38,446 bases of DNA from Chloroflexota bacterium (GTDB lineage Bacteria > Chloroflexota > Chloroflexia > Chloroflexales > Chloroflexaceae): contig JAUQOZ010000213.1 in NCBI GenBank assembly GCA_030550625.1, positions 1 through 38,446 of the forward strand. The letters run 5' to 3'. The notes under the pieces were generated by a model. It ran no database searches and was not told the DNA's origin. It worked only from the letters and a program-made list of their open reading frames with translations. The translations under genes and the position numbers were made by a program. Shown here piece after piece: positions 1 to 7,747 of the stretch; positions within the stretch are counted from its first letter, which is position 1; each line of letters starts with the position of its first letter.

Positions 1-1
1 C

Positions 2-376
2 GGCGCCAAAGTGGTGGCGACGGCCTTTGCCGATCTTGGTTTCGACGTCGATATTGGCTCGCTCTTCCAGACCCCAGAAGAGGTGGCCCGGCAGGCAGTT
101 GAAAACGACGTGCATGTGGTCGGGATTAGCTCGCTGGCCGGCGGCCACAAGACCCTCTTGCCGCAACTGGTCGAAGAGTTGCGCAAATTGGGCCGCGAAG
201 ACATCATGGTCGTGATTGGCGGCGTTATTCCGCCTCAAGACTACGAATTCCTGCGCGCTCACGGCGCGGCGCTGATCTTCGGCCCCGGCACAATCATTCC
301 AGTCGCCGCCGAGAAATTGCTGCGCGAACTGCAACAACGGCTGCACGGCGACAGCATTGCTGCGCCAGCCCAATGA
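2..376 (+). CDS. Methylmalonyl-CoA mutase, C-terminal B12-binding domain (5' truncated by window edge)
   Basis: This is the 3' end of a gene that begins before the window; the reading frame is open from base 2. The visible 124 codons match the cobalamin-binding Rossmann domain of the methylmalonyl-CoA mutase large subunit: [14 protein letters not shown], then [28 protein letters not shown] and a C-terminal [12 protein letters not shown]...GVAAIFGPGT-like strand-loop (here [14 protein letters not shown]). The DxHxxG cobalt-ligand motif would lie just upstream, outside the window. The enzyme interconverts succinyl-CoA and methylmalonyl-CoA in the cytoplasm, a step of propionate metabolism and of the 3-hydroxypropionate bicycle. 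The MeaB chaperone gene follows 94 bases downstream on the same strand, which supports the call. Whether the gene encodes a single-chain enzyme or only one subunit cannot be seen here. Confidence 0.93.
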   Translation, partial: GAKVVATAFADLGFDVDIGSLFQTPEEVARQAVENDVHVVGISSLAGGHKTLLPQLVEELRKLGREDIMVVIGGVIPPQDYEFLRAHGAALIFGPGTIIPVAAEKLLRELQQRLHGDSIAAPAQ

Positions 377-394
377 GCAACATGCGTTCACCGT

Positions 395-422
395 CCCCTC
401 TCCCCGCCGGCGGGGAGAGGGG
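395..422. repeat. 28-bp perfect GC-rich palindrome between mutase and meaB
   Basis: Arms at 395-408 (cccctctccccgcc) and 409-422 are exact reverse complements with no loop. It lies in the 94-base gap between the mutase gene and meaB. There is no T-run on either side, so it is more likely an intergenic palindromic repeat element or an mRNA-stabilising hairpin than a classical Rho-independent terminator. Confidence 0.6.
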
Positions 423-470
423 CGAGGGGTCACACACCTATTTCGCCTGTTCAGCTAAACAATAACACGT

Positions 471-1583
471 ATGACCAACAACCAGCCCACTGCCGAAGAG
501 ATGCCCTTTGCGCTGTCGGTGCTCGCCGGAATCGCTAGCCGCCACGACGGTCTGCCCGGCAGCGCGCCGGCCCCCGCCACGCCGCCGTCTGGCCCGCGCC
601 GCCGGCATTTGACGGTCGAGGAGTATGTCGAGGGGGTACGCAAGGGCGATCGCGCCATTCTGGCCCGCGCCATCACCCTGATCGAGAGCAACGCTCCGGC
701 CCACATTGCCCAAGCGCAAGAGGTGCTGCGCCAACTGCTGCCCTATACCGGCGGCTCGCTCCGGGTCGGCATCACCGGCGTGCCCGGCGTCGGCAAGAGC
801 ACTTTCATCGAGGCGCTCGGCACCATGCTTTGCGAACAGGGCCACCGGGTGGCGGTCTTGGCCATCGACCCGTCGAGCAGCATCTCGCGCGGCAGCATCT
901 TGGGCGATAAAACTCGCATGGAACGGCTCGCCCGCCACCCCAACGCCTACATCCGGCCTTCGCCGTCGGGCGGCAGTTTGGGCGGCGTCGCGCGCAAAAC
1001 CCGCGAGACGCTGCTGATCTGCGAAGCCGCCGGTTTTGATGTGGTGCTAGTCGAGACGGTCGGCGTCGGCCAGAGCGAAACGGCGGTGCGCGGGATGGTG
1101 GACTTTTTCTTGCTGTTGATGCTGGCCGGCGCTGGCGATGAACTGCAAGGGATTAAGAAAGGGGTAATCGAGCTGGCCGATGCGCTGGTGATCACCAAAG
1201 CCGACGGCGATAACAAAGCGCGCGCGTTGGCAGCGCAAGCCGAGTATCGCCACGCGCTGCGCTATCTCACACCGGCCACGCCGGGGTGGAAACCGCCGGT
1301 GCGTACCTGCTCGTCGTTGACCGGCGACGGCATTGCCGCCGTTTGGCAAGAGATCGAACGCTTCCGCACCGAGATGACGGCCAGCGGCGTCTTTGCTGCC
1401 CGCCGCCGCGAGCAGGCCCGCGATTGGCTCTATCACTTGATTGACGAACAGTTGCGCACGCTCTTTTTTGCCCACCCTGCCGTGCGCGAACGATTACCCG
1501 TCATCGAGCAGGCGGTGGTTGAGGGAAGTTTGCCGGTGGTGAGTGCGGTGCAAGAGTTAATTGCAGCGTTGAGCGAACGGTAG
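471..1583 (+). CDS. meaB: MeaB/ArgK-type GTPase, methylmalonyl-CoA mutase chaperone
   Basis: A 370-residue G3E-family P-loop GTPase. The Walker A motif GVPGVGKS is at residues 103-110, followed by VLAIDPSSSISRGSILGDKTRM, the conserved RPSPSGGSLGGVA stretch, the Mg-binding ETVGVGQSE segment and the guanine-specificity motif ITKADGD. A helical C-terminal dimerisation arm follows. Family members guard and reload adenosylcobalamin in methylmalonyl-CoA mutase using GTP. The mutase gene lies directly upstream on the same strand, so the two are probably cotranscribed, although a palindrome separates them. The first ~45 residues are Pro/Ala rich and poorly conserved. No clear Shine-Dalgarno precedes the ATG, so the start could be further in. 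It ends inside an inverted repeat shared with the convergent regulator gene. Confidence 0.95.
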   Translation: MTNNQPTAEEMPFALSVLAGIASRHDGLPGSAPAPATPPSGPRRRHLTVEEYVEGVRKGDRAILARAITLIESNAPAHIAQAQEVLRQLLPYTGGSLRVGITGVPGVGKSTFIEALGTMLCEQGHRVAVLAIDPSSSISRGSILGDKTRMERLARHPNAYIRPSPSGGSLGGVARKTRETLLICEAAGFDVVLVETVGVGQSETAVRGMVDFFLLLMLAGAGDELQGIKKGVIELADALVITKADGDNKARALAAQAEYRHALRYLTPATPGWKPPVRTCSSLTGDGIAAVWQEIERFRTEMTASGVFAARRREQARDWLYHLIDEQLRTLFFAHPAVRERLPVIEQAVVEGSLPVVSAVQELIAALSER

Positions 1584-1687
1584 GGGCATAGCGTTGCTAT
1601 GACCCTATAGCGTTGCTATGACCCTATAGCGTTGCTATGCCCCGCGTTGCTATGCCCCTATAGCGTTGCTATGCCCCTACCGTTCGC
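1573..1687. repeat. Inverted repeat enclosing an array of small hairpin units between convergent genes
   Basis: A 20-bp arm, gcgaacggtaggggcatagc, at 1573-1592 is repeated as its exact reverse complement at 1668-1687. Each arm covers the end of a gene: the meaB stop (TAG 1581-1583) lies in the left arm and the right arm abuts the stop of the response regulator. The interior contains five copies of a gcgttgctatg unit, several of them as catagcgttgctatg, itself a 6-bp stem with a 3-base loop. The spacers are variants of acccta or cccc. It probably acts as a bidirectional terminator that has grown by unit duplication. No T-run is present. Confidence 0.7.
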
Positions 1688-2364
1688 TACGCATCCTCCC
1701 GCAAAATATACCCCACGCTCCGCACGGTATGGATCAAGCGCGGCTCGCCGTTGGCTTCGAGCTTCTGGCGCAAATAGCGCACATAGACCTCTATAATATT
1801 GCTTTCGCCGCCGAAATCGTAATTCCACACCCGATCATAGATGATGTCGCGGGTCAGCACCTGATTCGGATGGCGCATAAAGAGTTCGAGCAGATCGTAC
1901 TCTTTGGCCGTCAACTCCACCCGCCGGTCACCGACGCGCAACTCGCGTGAGCGCGTATCGAGGGTCAGATTGGCGAAGCGCAACACCTCTTGATGCTGGC
2001 TCGCCTGCTGGCGGCGCAACTGGGCGCGGACGCGGGCCAGCAACTCTTCAAAGGCAAACGGCTTGACCAAATAATCGTCGGCGCCGGCCTCCAACCCAGC
2101 CACCCGATCACGCACCGCATCGCGCGCTGTCAACATAATGATCGGAATGCTCGACTCGGCGCGCAGCCGGCGGGCAACTTCAAAGCCATCAACCCCCGGC
2201 AACATCAGATCGAGCACCACGAGATCGTAATTGCCGGTGACAGCCATCTCTAAACCGCGGATGCCGTCATAGGCAACATCAACCTGATAGCCTTCAAGGC
2301 TGAGGCCGCGCCGCAAGTACGAAGCAATTTCAGTTTCGTCTTCAACAATTAAAATCCGTGCCAT
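1687..2364 (-). CDS. OmpR/PhoB-family response regulator (orphan)
   Basis: 225 residues with a receiver domain (1-120) and a winged-helix DNA-binding domain (about 128-222). The receiver has the acidic pair E9/D10 (VEDETE), the phosphoacceptor Asp52 in LDLMLP, the switch Thr in MLTARD and Lys101 in VKPFAFEEL. The output domain shows the typical [35 protein letters not shown] and [11 protein letters not shown]...[11 protein letters not shown] blocks. It should bind DNA as a phosphorylation-driven dimer. No histidine kinase gene is adjacent, so the partner kinase is encoded elsewhere. The ATG start is fixed by a strong promoter that ends six bases upstream, implying a leaderless transcript. Confidence 0.96.
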   Translation of the reverse strand: MARILIVEDETEIASYLRRGLSLEGYQVDVAYDGIRGLEMAVTGNYDLVVLDLMLPGVDGFEVARRLRAESSIPIIMLTARDAVRDRVAGLEAGADDYLVKPFAFEELLARVRAQLRRQQASQHQEVLRFANLTLDTRSRELRVGDRRVELTAKEYDLLELFMRHPNQVLTRDIIYDRVWNYDFGGESNIIEVYVRYLRQKLEANGEPRLIHTVRSVGYILREDA

Positions 2365-2370
2365 GCCTGT

Positions 2371-2399
2371 AGTATACGGAGCAGGCGCGTCTTCGTCAA
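2371..2399 (-). promoter_or_regulatory. Sigma70-type promoter giving a leaderless mRNA for the response regulator
   Basis: On the minus strand TTGACG (plus coordinates 2394-2399) and TATACT (2371-2376) are separated by exactly 17 bases, close to the sigma70 consensus. Only six bases lie between the -10 box and the ATG whose A is at 2364, so the expected transcription start falls on or next to the start codon. There is no room for a Shine-Dalgarno sequence. Confidence 0.7.
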
Positions 2400-2409
2400 T
2401 GCGTTTCGG

Positions 2410-2952
2410 CTAATGCGGCTCGCTATCGAGTTCGTTGAGAAAATCTTCCGGGTGCTGGCGAATTTCAAGGCTGCGTTGCTCGATCTCGCGGCGTAACTCA
2501 CGGCGCAAGCGAGCCGCCATCCAGCGCCGGCGCTGCTCAGCCGTCTCAATCCGCACCGGCGGCACCGGACACGGGCGAAAATTGTCGTCAACCGCCACCA
2601 TCGTAAAGTAGCAGGTCATCACATGGCGCTGGGTGCGCGCCGTGATATTCTCAGCCACCACCCGGATCCCCACCTCCATAGACGTGTTGCCGGTGTAGTT
2701 AATTGAAGCCAAAAACGTCACTAATTCGCCGACATGAATGCGGGCGCGAAAAATCACCTGATCCACCGAGACCGTCACCACATAGCGGCCAGAGTAGCGT
2801 GATGCGCACGCGAAAGCGACCTGATCGAGCAGTTTCAAAATATGGCCGCCGTGAACATTGCCGGCAAAATTAGCCATATCAGGCGTCATCAAGACGGTCA
2901 TTTGCAGAGTGCGGAACTGCTCAGGCTGTTGCGTTCCTCCATTGGTTTCCAT
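2410..2952 (-). CDS. Acyl-CoA thioesterase, hotdog fold (YciA/BACH type)
   Basis: 180 residues. The core (about 15-130) is a hotdog-fold acyl-CoA hydrolase: MTPDMANFAGNVHGGHILKLLDQVAFACASRY contains the catalytic-loop pattern N-x-H-G-G...LLD and the central hotdog helix. It is followed by TVSVDQVIFRARIHVGE and the characteristic YTGNTSMEVGIRVVAEN strand pair. Such enzymes release free fatty acid and CoA from acyl-CoA in the cytoplasm. Residues 140-180 form a highly charged helical tail (RRRWMAARLRRELRREIEQ) that may mediate oligomerisation. A GGAG sequence lies about eight bases before the ATG. It precedes the response regulator on the same strand with a 45-base gap, but that regulator has its own promoter. 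Substrate chain length cannot be inferred. Confidence 0.88.
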   Translation of the reverse strand: METNGGTQQPEQFRTLQMTVLMTPDMANFAGNVHGGHILKLLDQVAFACASRYSGRYVVTVSVDQVIFRARIHVGELVTFLASINYTGNTSMEVGIRVVAENITARTQRHVMTCYFTMVAVDDNFRPCPVPPVRIETAEQRRRWMAARLRRELRREIEQRSLEIRQHPEDFLNELDSEPH

Positions 2953-3070
2953 AGCTCAACTCCACCAGATGGGAACGATGAGATGCTGCTTCGTCAAGTA
3001 TACTCGCGAGAGATACGCACAGCCTCATATTGCCGGTCGCCAGCGTATTCAGCCAGCACAGCGCGCTAAT

Positions 3071-3103
3071 ATGGAGTGCGGCAGTCAAACTGCCGTACTC
3101 CAT
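3071..3103 (-). terminator. 15-bp hairpin downstream of the methyltransferase gene
   Basis: Arms 3071-3085 (atggagtgcggcagt) and 3089-3103 pair over 15 bp with one G-U and a 3-base loop. It lies about 20-50 bases past the stop of the minus-strand methyltransferase gene, where a terminator is expected. It lacks a T-run, so it may be an mRNA 3'-end stabiliser or a dispersed hairpin element. Confidence 0.45.
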
Positions 3104-3121
3104 ACTGCGGCCAACGCCTCG

Positions 3122-3946
3122 TTATTGGTAGCTGAACACCAACAGATAATAACGCCAGAGGCCAGCGTTGAGGGTACGGGTTTGGGCAATGCAGCCGCGC
3201 ATCGCCGCGATCTGAAGTTCAGATTGCAACCGGAGCGCGCGTAACACCAGCGCCGCCGGCAGGGTCAATTGGGCAAAATGGCCGAGGAAGCGGAGCGACG
3301 GCCCGGCGCTGAGGGTGAGGTCATCGCGCCGGCGCAAGCGTAAACCGGCTGCTTCGGCAAGCGTGATCAACTCATCAGCAGTCACCAAATCGGGCATTGC
3401 CCACGGGCGCAGCCATGCCCGCAATTGATTGCGCTCAGCCGGGGAGAGATCGGATCGCGCTGCGAAGCGATCAGCGATGACAACCCTGCCCCCCGGACGC
3501 AACACTCGCGTGATCTCAGCCAGCAACGCCGGCTTATCCGGCGCATGGCAGATGCTTTCCAGCATCCAGACCACATCGCAGCTTGCGTTGCGCAGCGGCG
3601 CCGCGGCGTAATCGGCGCATACAAACCTAGCCGGCCCGCCGCGCCGCGCCCGCTTGGCCTGTTCGGGCACGATCGTGAGGCCGATCACCGGCCCATCATG
3701 GCGGGCGGCAATCGCATTGGCGCTGGCGCCGGCACCGCAACCGGCATCAAGCAAACACTCACCGGGAGCAAGCTGGGCCGCCGCCAACAACGTCTCATCA
3801 ATCGAACGCAGGGCAGCGCGATGGCTCCGAGCCTGCTGCCACAAACCGGCGTGCATCGCCTGCGAACCGCGGATGATGCCGAGCACGCGGAACATCCAGT
3901 CTGTCTGGCGATAAAACGCGCGCACGGCGTGGTGAGGGTGAACCAT
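3122..3946 (-). CDS. Class I SAM-dependent methyltransferase (UbiE / tocopherol-methyltransferase-like)
   Basis: About 274 residues from the ATG at 3944-3946; a TTG two codons upstream is less likely. The Rossmann core carries motif I LLDAGCGAGASANAIA (SAM glycine loop), an acidic motif II region after GLTIVPEQAKRA, ADYAAAPLRNASCDVVWMLES (motif post-II, substrate-gating region typical of small-molecule C-methyltransferases) and LLAEITRVLRPGGRVVIAD (motif III). The C-terminal part is helical and hydrophobic, as in quinone, sterol and tocopherol methyltransferases that work on lipid-like substrates at the membrane. The pattern of an SICH-like motif after the ES doublet fits that group. The actual substrate is unknown. 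A terminator-like hairpin lies downstream and a dispersed-repeat block upstream. Confidence 0.85.
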   Translation of the reverse strand: MVHPHHAVRAFYRQTDWMFRVLGIIRGSQAMHAGLWQQARSHRAALRSIDETLLAAAQLAPGECLLDAGCGAGASANAIAARHDGPVIGLTIVPEQAKRARRGGPARFVCADYAAAPLRNASCDVVWMLESICHAPDKPALLAEITRVLRPGGRVVIADRFAARSDLSPAERNQLRAWLRPWAMPDLVTADELITLAEAAGLRLRRRDDLTLSAGPSLRFLGHFAQLTLPAALVLRALRLQSELQIAAMRGCIAQTRTLNAGLWRYYLLVFSYQ

Positions 3947-3989
3947 GGTCAAAACCTTGCCCGCTTGGCATAGCGAGGATGCGCCGCGC

Positions 3990-4335
3990 CCCTCCTGTCA
4001 TTGCGAAGGAGGGGCGGCGACCAGCGCAGCGGGTACCGTCCCCCCTTGTCATTGCGAGGGAGGGGCGGCGACCAGCGCAGCGGGCGCCACCCGACCGAAG
4101 CAATCTCCCCCTTTAGCGGAACCCATGCCTGAGCGCACCCCTCCCGTCCTCGCAGGAGATTGCTTCGCCGCGCTTCGCGCGGCTCGCAATGACAGACGGT
4201 CACCAACCGGTCATTGCGAGGGAGGGGCGGCGACCAGCAGAGCGGATACCGTCCCCCCTTGTCATTGCGAGGGCGCGTAGCGCCCGAAGCAATCTCCCTC
4301 TTTAGCGGAACTAAATGCCTGAGCGCATTCCTTCC
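3990..4335. repeat. Cluster of dispersed intergenic repeats ('tcattgcgag ... gaagcaatctcc')
   Basis: This 400-base gap carries no credible gene. It holds at least four plus-oriented copies of a unit starting tgtcattgcgagg (near 3996, 4046, 4210 and 4260). Two copies run on through gcggcgaccagcgcagcggg, and two end in gaagcaatctcccyc (about 4097-4110 and 4287-4300) followed by tttagcggaac..atgcctgagcgca. An inverted copy lies at about 4151-4194 (gcaggagattgcttcgccgc ... gctcgcaatgaca). Start and end motifs are reverse-complement related across units, so the RNA could fold into long hairpins. The same family recurs at 38246-38446. No transposase is present; this resembles a non-autonomous, genome-wide palindromic repeat. 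Confidence 0.8.
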
Positions 4336-4349
4336 CGTGCGCGAACACG

Positions 4350-5666
4350 CTATTGATACGACCAAATGCGTACTGTCGAATCGAAACTGCCGCTCGCCAA
4401 CAAATCGCCACCCGGCGCAAACGCCACCGAGGTGACACTCTCGTTATGCCCGCTCAACTCCCAGCGCAACGCGCCATCGCGCACCCGCCAGATGCGCACG
4501 ATCCGGCCATAGTGCGCACTCGCGAGATACCGATTATCGGGGCTAAACGCTAAGCTGAAGCAAGCGCCGGAAGGGGTTGCTAACATTTGCAACGGCTGAC
4601 CATCATCGACCCGCCAAATAAAGATCAGGCCATCGCCGCCAGCACTCGCCGCCAATTGTCCATTCGGGCTAAAGGTGACGCTAAAGATCGCGTCGCTATG
4701 CCCGCGCATCGCCCGCACCAATGAACGATCATGCATCTGCCAAAGCCGTAAGACCCGATCATGGCCGGCGGATAGCAGCAGATTGCCATCAGGGCTAAAG
4801 GCGACGCTATTGATCACCCCCTCGTGACCGGGCAATATACCGCTCAAGGTACCATCGGTGGCATGCCACAAGTAGACCGCCGGATCCCAGCCGCCGGTGG
4901 CGATCAAATCACCGTGTGGCTGGAACGCAACGCTAAAAACCGCACCGTGACGCTGGTCATCACCCAGATGCACGAGGAGCTCGCCATCAGCAACGCGCCA
5001 GATCCGCGCACCGTGCTGGCGACCCGCCGCCGCAATCCGCTGACCGTCAGGACTAAACACGACGGCATTGACTTCGCCAATATTCCCGCTAATGACGCGC
5101 TGCAATTGGCCGTCAGGCAACCGCCAGAGCCGGAGCATGCCATCCCATGAGCCAGTCGCAAGCAGGTGCTGATCAGGGCTAAATGTCAGACTGTTCACCC
5201 AGCTCTGCACAGCTAACAATTGGCGCAGCAACGGTCGCTGGACGGCCAGCGCATCAGTCGCTGGCTGTTCGAGCTGGAACAAGCGGTGATGCGTCGCCAA
5301 CAAGCGCCGGTTAGGCCGCAACGCCAACCGGTTAGGCTGGCGCAACCGTCTGCCGGCCAGCGCGCCGTACTCGCTATCCCGCAACTCTGGCGCTATCAGC
5401 ACCTCCAGCGTCATCGCATCAATAGTTAATAAGCCGGAATGAAAGAGGATTTGCAAATCAGCGCGCAATAACAGTGCATTATGCGGCTCCGCTGGCCCTT
5501 GCGGATCGATCAAGACCGGGCGTAACACAGCGGCTACTTGGCAACCACTGATAGCGCAGGCGCCGTCATAGGCCACCAGCAATTTTTGCCACAACACCTC
5601 TAACGCCGACGAAACAGGGTCGGCGGACGACCCAACCACACCATTGGGAGAAGAACGCTGCTGCAT
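4350..5666 (-). CDS. WD40 seven-bladed propeller protein with a degenerate HNH_2-like N-terminal domain
   Basis: About 438 residues from the ATG at 5664-5666; a TTG two codons upstream is possible. Residues 25-115 resemble the HNH_2 module of restriction-type nucleases: YDGACAISGC, then EPHNALLLRADLQILFHSGLL and LRDSEYGALAGRRLRQPN. The catalytic positions look lost: the usual AAHI-x-P is PVLIDP, and the usual RADLHxLF is RADLQILF. From about residue 145 there are seven WD repeats, each with SVAFSPDG-like and RLWR-like blades, enough for one closed propeller. WD40 propellers are protein-interaction scaffolds. There is no signal peptide or membrane segment, so it should be cytoplasmic. It has its own AT-rich promoter region upstream. 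The HNH assignment is by motif recall and needs a profile search; the WD40 part is certain. Confidence 0.85.
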   Translation of the reverse strand: MQQRSSPNGVVGSSADPVSSALEVLWQKLLVAYDGACAISGCQVAAVLRPVLIDPQGPAEPHNALLLRADLQILFHSGLLTIDAMTLEVLIAPELRDSEYGALAGRRLRQPNRLALRPNRRLLATHHRLFQLEQPATDALAVQRPLLRQLLAVQSWVNSLTFSPDQHLLATGSWDGMLRLWRLPDGQLQRVISGNIGEVNAVVFSPDGQRIAAAGRQHGARIWRVADGELLVHLGDDQRHGAVFSVAFQPHGDLIATGGWDPAVYLWHATDGTLSGILPGHEGVINSVAFSPDGNLLLSAGHDRVLRLWQMHDRSLVRAMRGHSDAIFSVTFSPNGQLAASAGGDGLIFIWRVDDGQPLQMLATPSGACFSLAFSPDNRYLASAHYGRIVRIWRVRDGALRWELSGHNESVTSVAFAPGGDLLASGSFDSTVRIWSYQ

Positions 5667-5706
5667 TGTCAAACTCGGTCGTCGAATGCCCTAATATCCA
5701 CGTGGT

Positions 5707-5789
5707 GCCAACAATCATAGATCAACTATATAAACGATACCTGTGAGTCACCACATTGTAAGATAACATTTCTTTCAAATTGTTGGCAA
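5707..5789 (-). promoter_or_regulatory. AT-rich promoter region of the WD40 gene with a 9-bp inverted repeat
   Basis: On the minus strand TTGCCA (plus 5784-5789) and TTATCT (5761-5766) are 17 bases apart, a plausible sigma70 promoter about 90 bases before the ATG. A perfect inverted repeat gccaacaat / attgttggc occupies 5707-5715 and 5779-5787; the distal arm overlaps the -35 box, so it could be an operator or fold as a 5'-leader hairpin. A second possible -10 (TATAGT) lies between the arms. Confidence 0.4.
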
Positions 5790-5829
5790 ACACGAGCAAC
5801 GCCAAGCGCCACTCCTCGACGACCGGCCA

Positions 5830-6453
5830 TTATTCAACTTGGCGCAACCACGCTTGAGCGGCAACCAAGTCGTCTGGTGTGTTTAGATTAAGCAACGAGC
5901 GCGCCGCAGGATCATACTGGCGCCAGAGGGCGGGGCCGGGATCAACCCAACGCAACGCCATCAATGCAGCTTGCAAACGGCGTTCGCCAGCGGCAAAGGC
6001 CCGGCGCAACTGCGGGAGCGCGCTTTGCCGGTAGACAGCGAACAGTGGCTGTGGTTGATCAGGCTGGCCGGGGGGAGTAGGCGCCAGCGCATCGCCGGTA
6101 AACGGCCACTGCGCCAGCGCCGCTAGCACTTCTGGCACGATCAGCGGCATATCGGCGGCAATCACCAACGCCGCCGGTGCGCGCATAGCTTGCAAACCGC
6201 TGATCAGACCGCCAAGCGCGCCGCTGCCCGGCTGCTCATCGGGCACGATCCGCGCTGGCAAGTCAGACCACGCTTCAGCATCATTGAGTACGACGATAGT
6301 CTCAACGCACAAAGGCTGCAACAGCGCAACGGTGTGGCCGAGCAGATGCGGGCCGCCTTCGCCCCACAGCCGTAACCGCCGCTTATCAACTCCAAAGCGG
6401 CGACTACGCCCGCCGGCAATCACGATCCCGCTCAGCTCGACATCACTGGACAT
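5830..6453 (-). CDS. mobA: Molybdenum cofactor guanylyltransferase / MobA-like nucleotidyltransferase
   Basis: About 207 residues. The N-terminal nucleotide-binding signature GIVIAGGRSRRFGVDKRRL matches the LxGGxSxRMGxDK loop of MobA-type nucleotidyltransferases. It is followed by PDEQPGSGALGGLISGL (pyrophosphorylase motif) and the metal-binding VIAADMPLI. The C-terminal part has QPLFAVYRQSALPQLRRAFAAGERRL, typical of MobA. The enzyme transfers GMP (or CMP in MocA) to molybdopterin to make the dinucleotide cofactor. It sits 20 bases downstream of rho in an rpoA-rho-mobA run on the minus strand. The link to molybdenum agrees with modABC later in the window, although the loci are 15 kb apart. 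The ATG at 6451-6453 is preferred over an upstream GTG; neither has a good ribosome binding site. Confidence 0.85.
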   Translation of the reverse strand: MSSDVELSGIVIAGGRSRRFGVDKRRLRLWGEGGPHLLGHTVALLQPLCVETIVVLNDAEAWSDLPARIVPDEQPGSGALGGLISGLQAMRAPAALVIAADMPLIVPEVLAALAQWPFTGDALAPTPPGQPDQPQPLFAVYRQSALPQLRRAFAAGERRLQAALMALRWVDPGPALWRQYDPAARSLLNLNTPDDLVAAQAWLRQVE

Positions 6454-6473
6454 GCACACGCGCAGCGAGGTGA

Positions 6474-7736
6474 TTATGAGCCAACTTTACCCAGCGACGC
6501 AAGGAACTCAGCATTACTCTTCGTTTTGGCCATTCGGGTCAGCATCAACTCAGCGCCTTCATTCTCGCCAACCATGCTGACCATTCGCCGCAGCATCCAG
6601 CTCTGGCGCAGCGTCACCGGATCGAGCAACAGATCCTCGCGGCGGGTGCCCGAACGCTGAATATCGACTGCAGGGAAGATGCGCTTCTCGGCCAGCTTGC
6701 GATCGAGATGCAGCTCCATGTTACCGGTGCCCTTGAACTCCTCGTAGATCACATCGTCCATACGCGAACCGGTGTCAACGAGGCAGGTAGCGATAATGGT
6801 GAGCGAGCCGCCATCTTCGATATTCCGCGCTGAACCGAAAAACCGCTTGGGCGGGTAGAGCGCCGCCGGATCAACACCGCCGGAGAGCGTGCGCCCGCTC
6901 GGCGGCATCGCAATGTTATAGGCGCGGGTCAGACGGGTGAGCGAATCCATCAAAATCACCACGTGGCGCCCGTGCTCCACCTGCCGCTTGGCCTTTTCGA
7001 GCACCAATTCGGCCACCTTAATATGCTGCTCGACCGGCTCATCGAAGGTGGCGGCCACCACCTCACCCTGCACCGAACGGCGCATATCGGTCACTTCTTC
7101 GGGCCGTTCGCCGATCAAGAGCACAATGAGCTGAATATCAGGCGCATTGGTCGTCACGCCATTGGCGATCGCCTTGAGCAACATCGTCTTGCCGGCTTTG
7201 GGCGGCGCGACGATCAAACCGCGCTGGCCACGACCAATCGGCGCAATCACATCAACAATGCGCGTCGGGAGAATATTCGGCTCAGTCGAGAGCACAATCT
7301 GCACATTGGGATGGATCGGCGTCAACTGCTCGAACAGCGGTCGCTTCTGGGCCATTTCGGCTGGCAGACCATTGATCCGCTCGACGTAGAGCAAGGAGGG
7401 GTAACGTTCAACCTCTTTGGGCGGGCGCACGCGCCCCTCGATCATATCGCCGGTGCGCAGATTAAAGCGGCGGATCTGGGATTGCGCCACATACACATCA
7501 TCGTTGCTGGGGCTCAGCCGTGGATTACGCAAGAAGCCGTGGCCTTCGGGAACGATTTCCAGTAAGCCGGCACCCTGCATTGTCACAGGTTCTTCGACCA
7601 CGGCAGTGGTTGCCGGCGCAGCATTCACGCCTTCGCTCCCGGCTGATGACCCCGCATCACCATTCACCCGGCGCCGGCGCCGGCGCGTCTTATCGGCTGA
7701 TTCGGGGGTACCTGTCGTCATACGCTTGTCATCCAT
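6474..7736 (-). CDS. rho: Transcription termination factor Rho
   Basis: About 420 residues. After a poorly conserved basic N-terminal tail ([14 protein letters not shown]) come the cold-shock-like RNA-binding domain ([34 protein letters not shown]) and the RecA-like hexameric ATPase: Walker [12 protein letters not shown], catalytic Glu in [11 protein letters not shown], Walker [17 protein letters not shown], the Q-loop GRTLSGGVD and the R-loop. Rho binds untranslated C-rich RNA and terminates transcription. The gene follows rpoA so closely that a GTG at 7749-7751 overlaps the rpoA stop as GTGA; the ATG at 7734-7736 is used here because the GTG has its SD-like purines too close. Rho is shorter in the N-terminal region than in actinobacteria. 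Translational coupling with rpoA is likely. Confidence 0.97.
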   Translation of the reverse strand: MDDKRMTTGTPESADKTRRRRRRVNGDAGSSAGSEGVNAAPATTAVVEEPVTMQGAGLLEIVPEGHGFLRNPRLSPSNDDVYVAQSQIRRFNLRTGDMIEGRVRPPKEVERYPSLLYVERINGLPAEMAQKRPLFEQLTPIHPNVQIVLSTEPNILPTRIVDVIAPIGRGQRGLIVAPPKAGKTMLLKAIANGVTTNAPDIQLIVLLIGERPEEVTDMRRSVQGEVVAATFDEPVEQHIKVAELVLEKAKRQVEHGRHVVILMDSLTRLTRAYNIAMPPSGRTLSGGVDPAALYPPKRFFGSARNIEDGGSLTIIATCLVDTGSRMDDVIYEEFKGTGNMELHLDRKLAEKRIFPAVDIQRSGTRREDLLLDPVTLRQSWMLRRMVSMVGENEGAELMLTRMAKTKSNAEFLASLGKVGS

Positions 7737-7747
7737 TGGGTGTCTTA

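Noticed and set aside
438..938. Minus-strand open frame opposite meaB
   Set aside because: Lies inside a clear P-loop GTPase gene on the other strand and shows no family features.
1584..1686. Possible small CRISPR or satellite array (repeated gcgttgctatg)
   Set aside because: Spacers are 4-8 bases and themselves repeated, repeats are only about 13 bases and no cas genes are near.
3949..4365. Open frames across the dispersed-repeat block on both strands
   Set aside because: Translations are repetitive (CHCEGGAATSA-like, PLPRNDK-like) and follow the DNA repeat units; no start signals.
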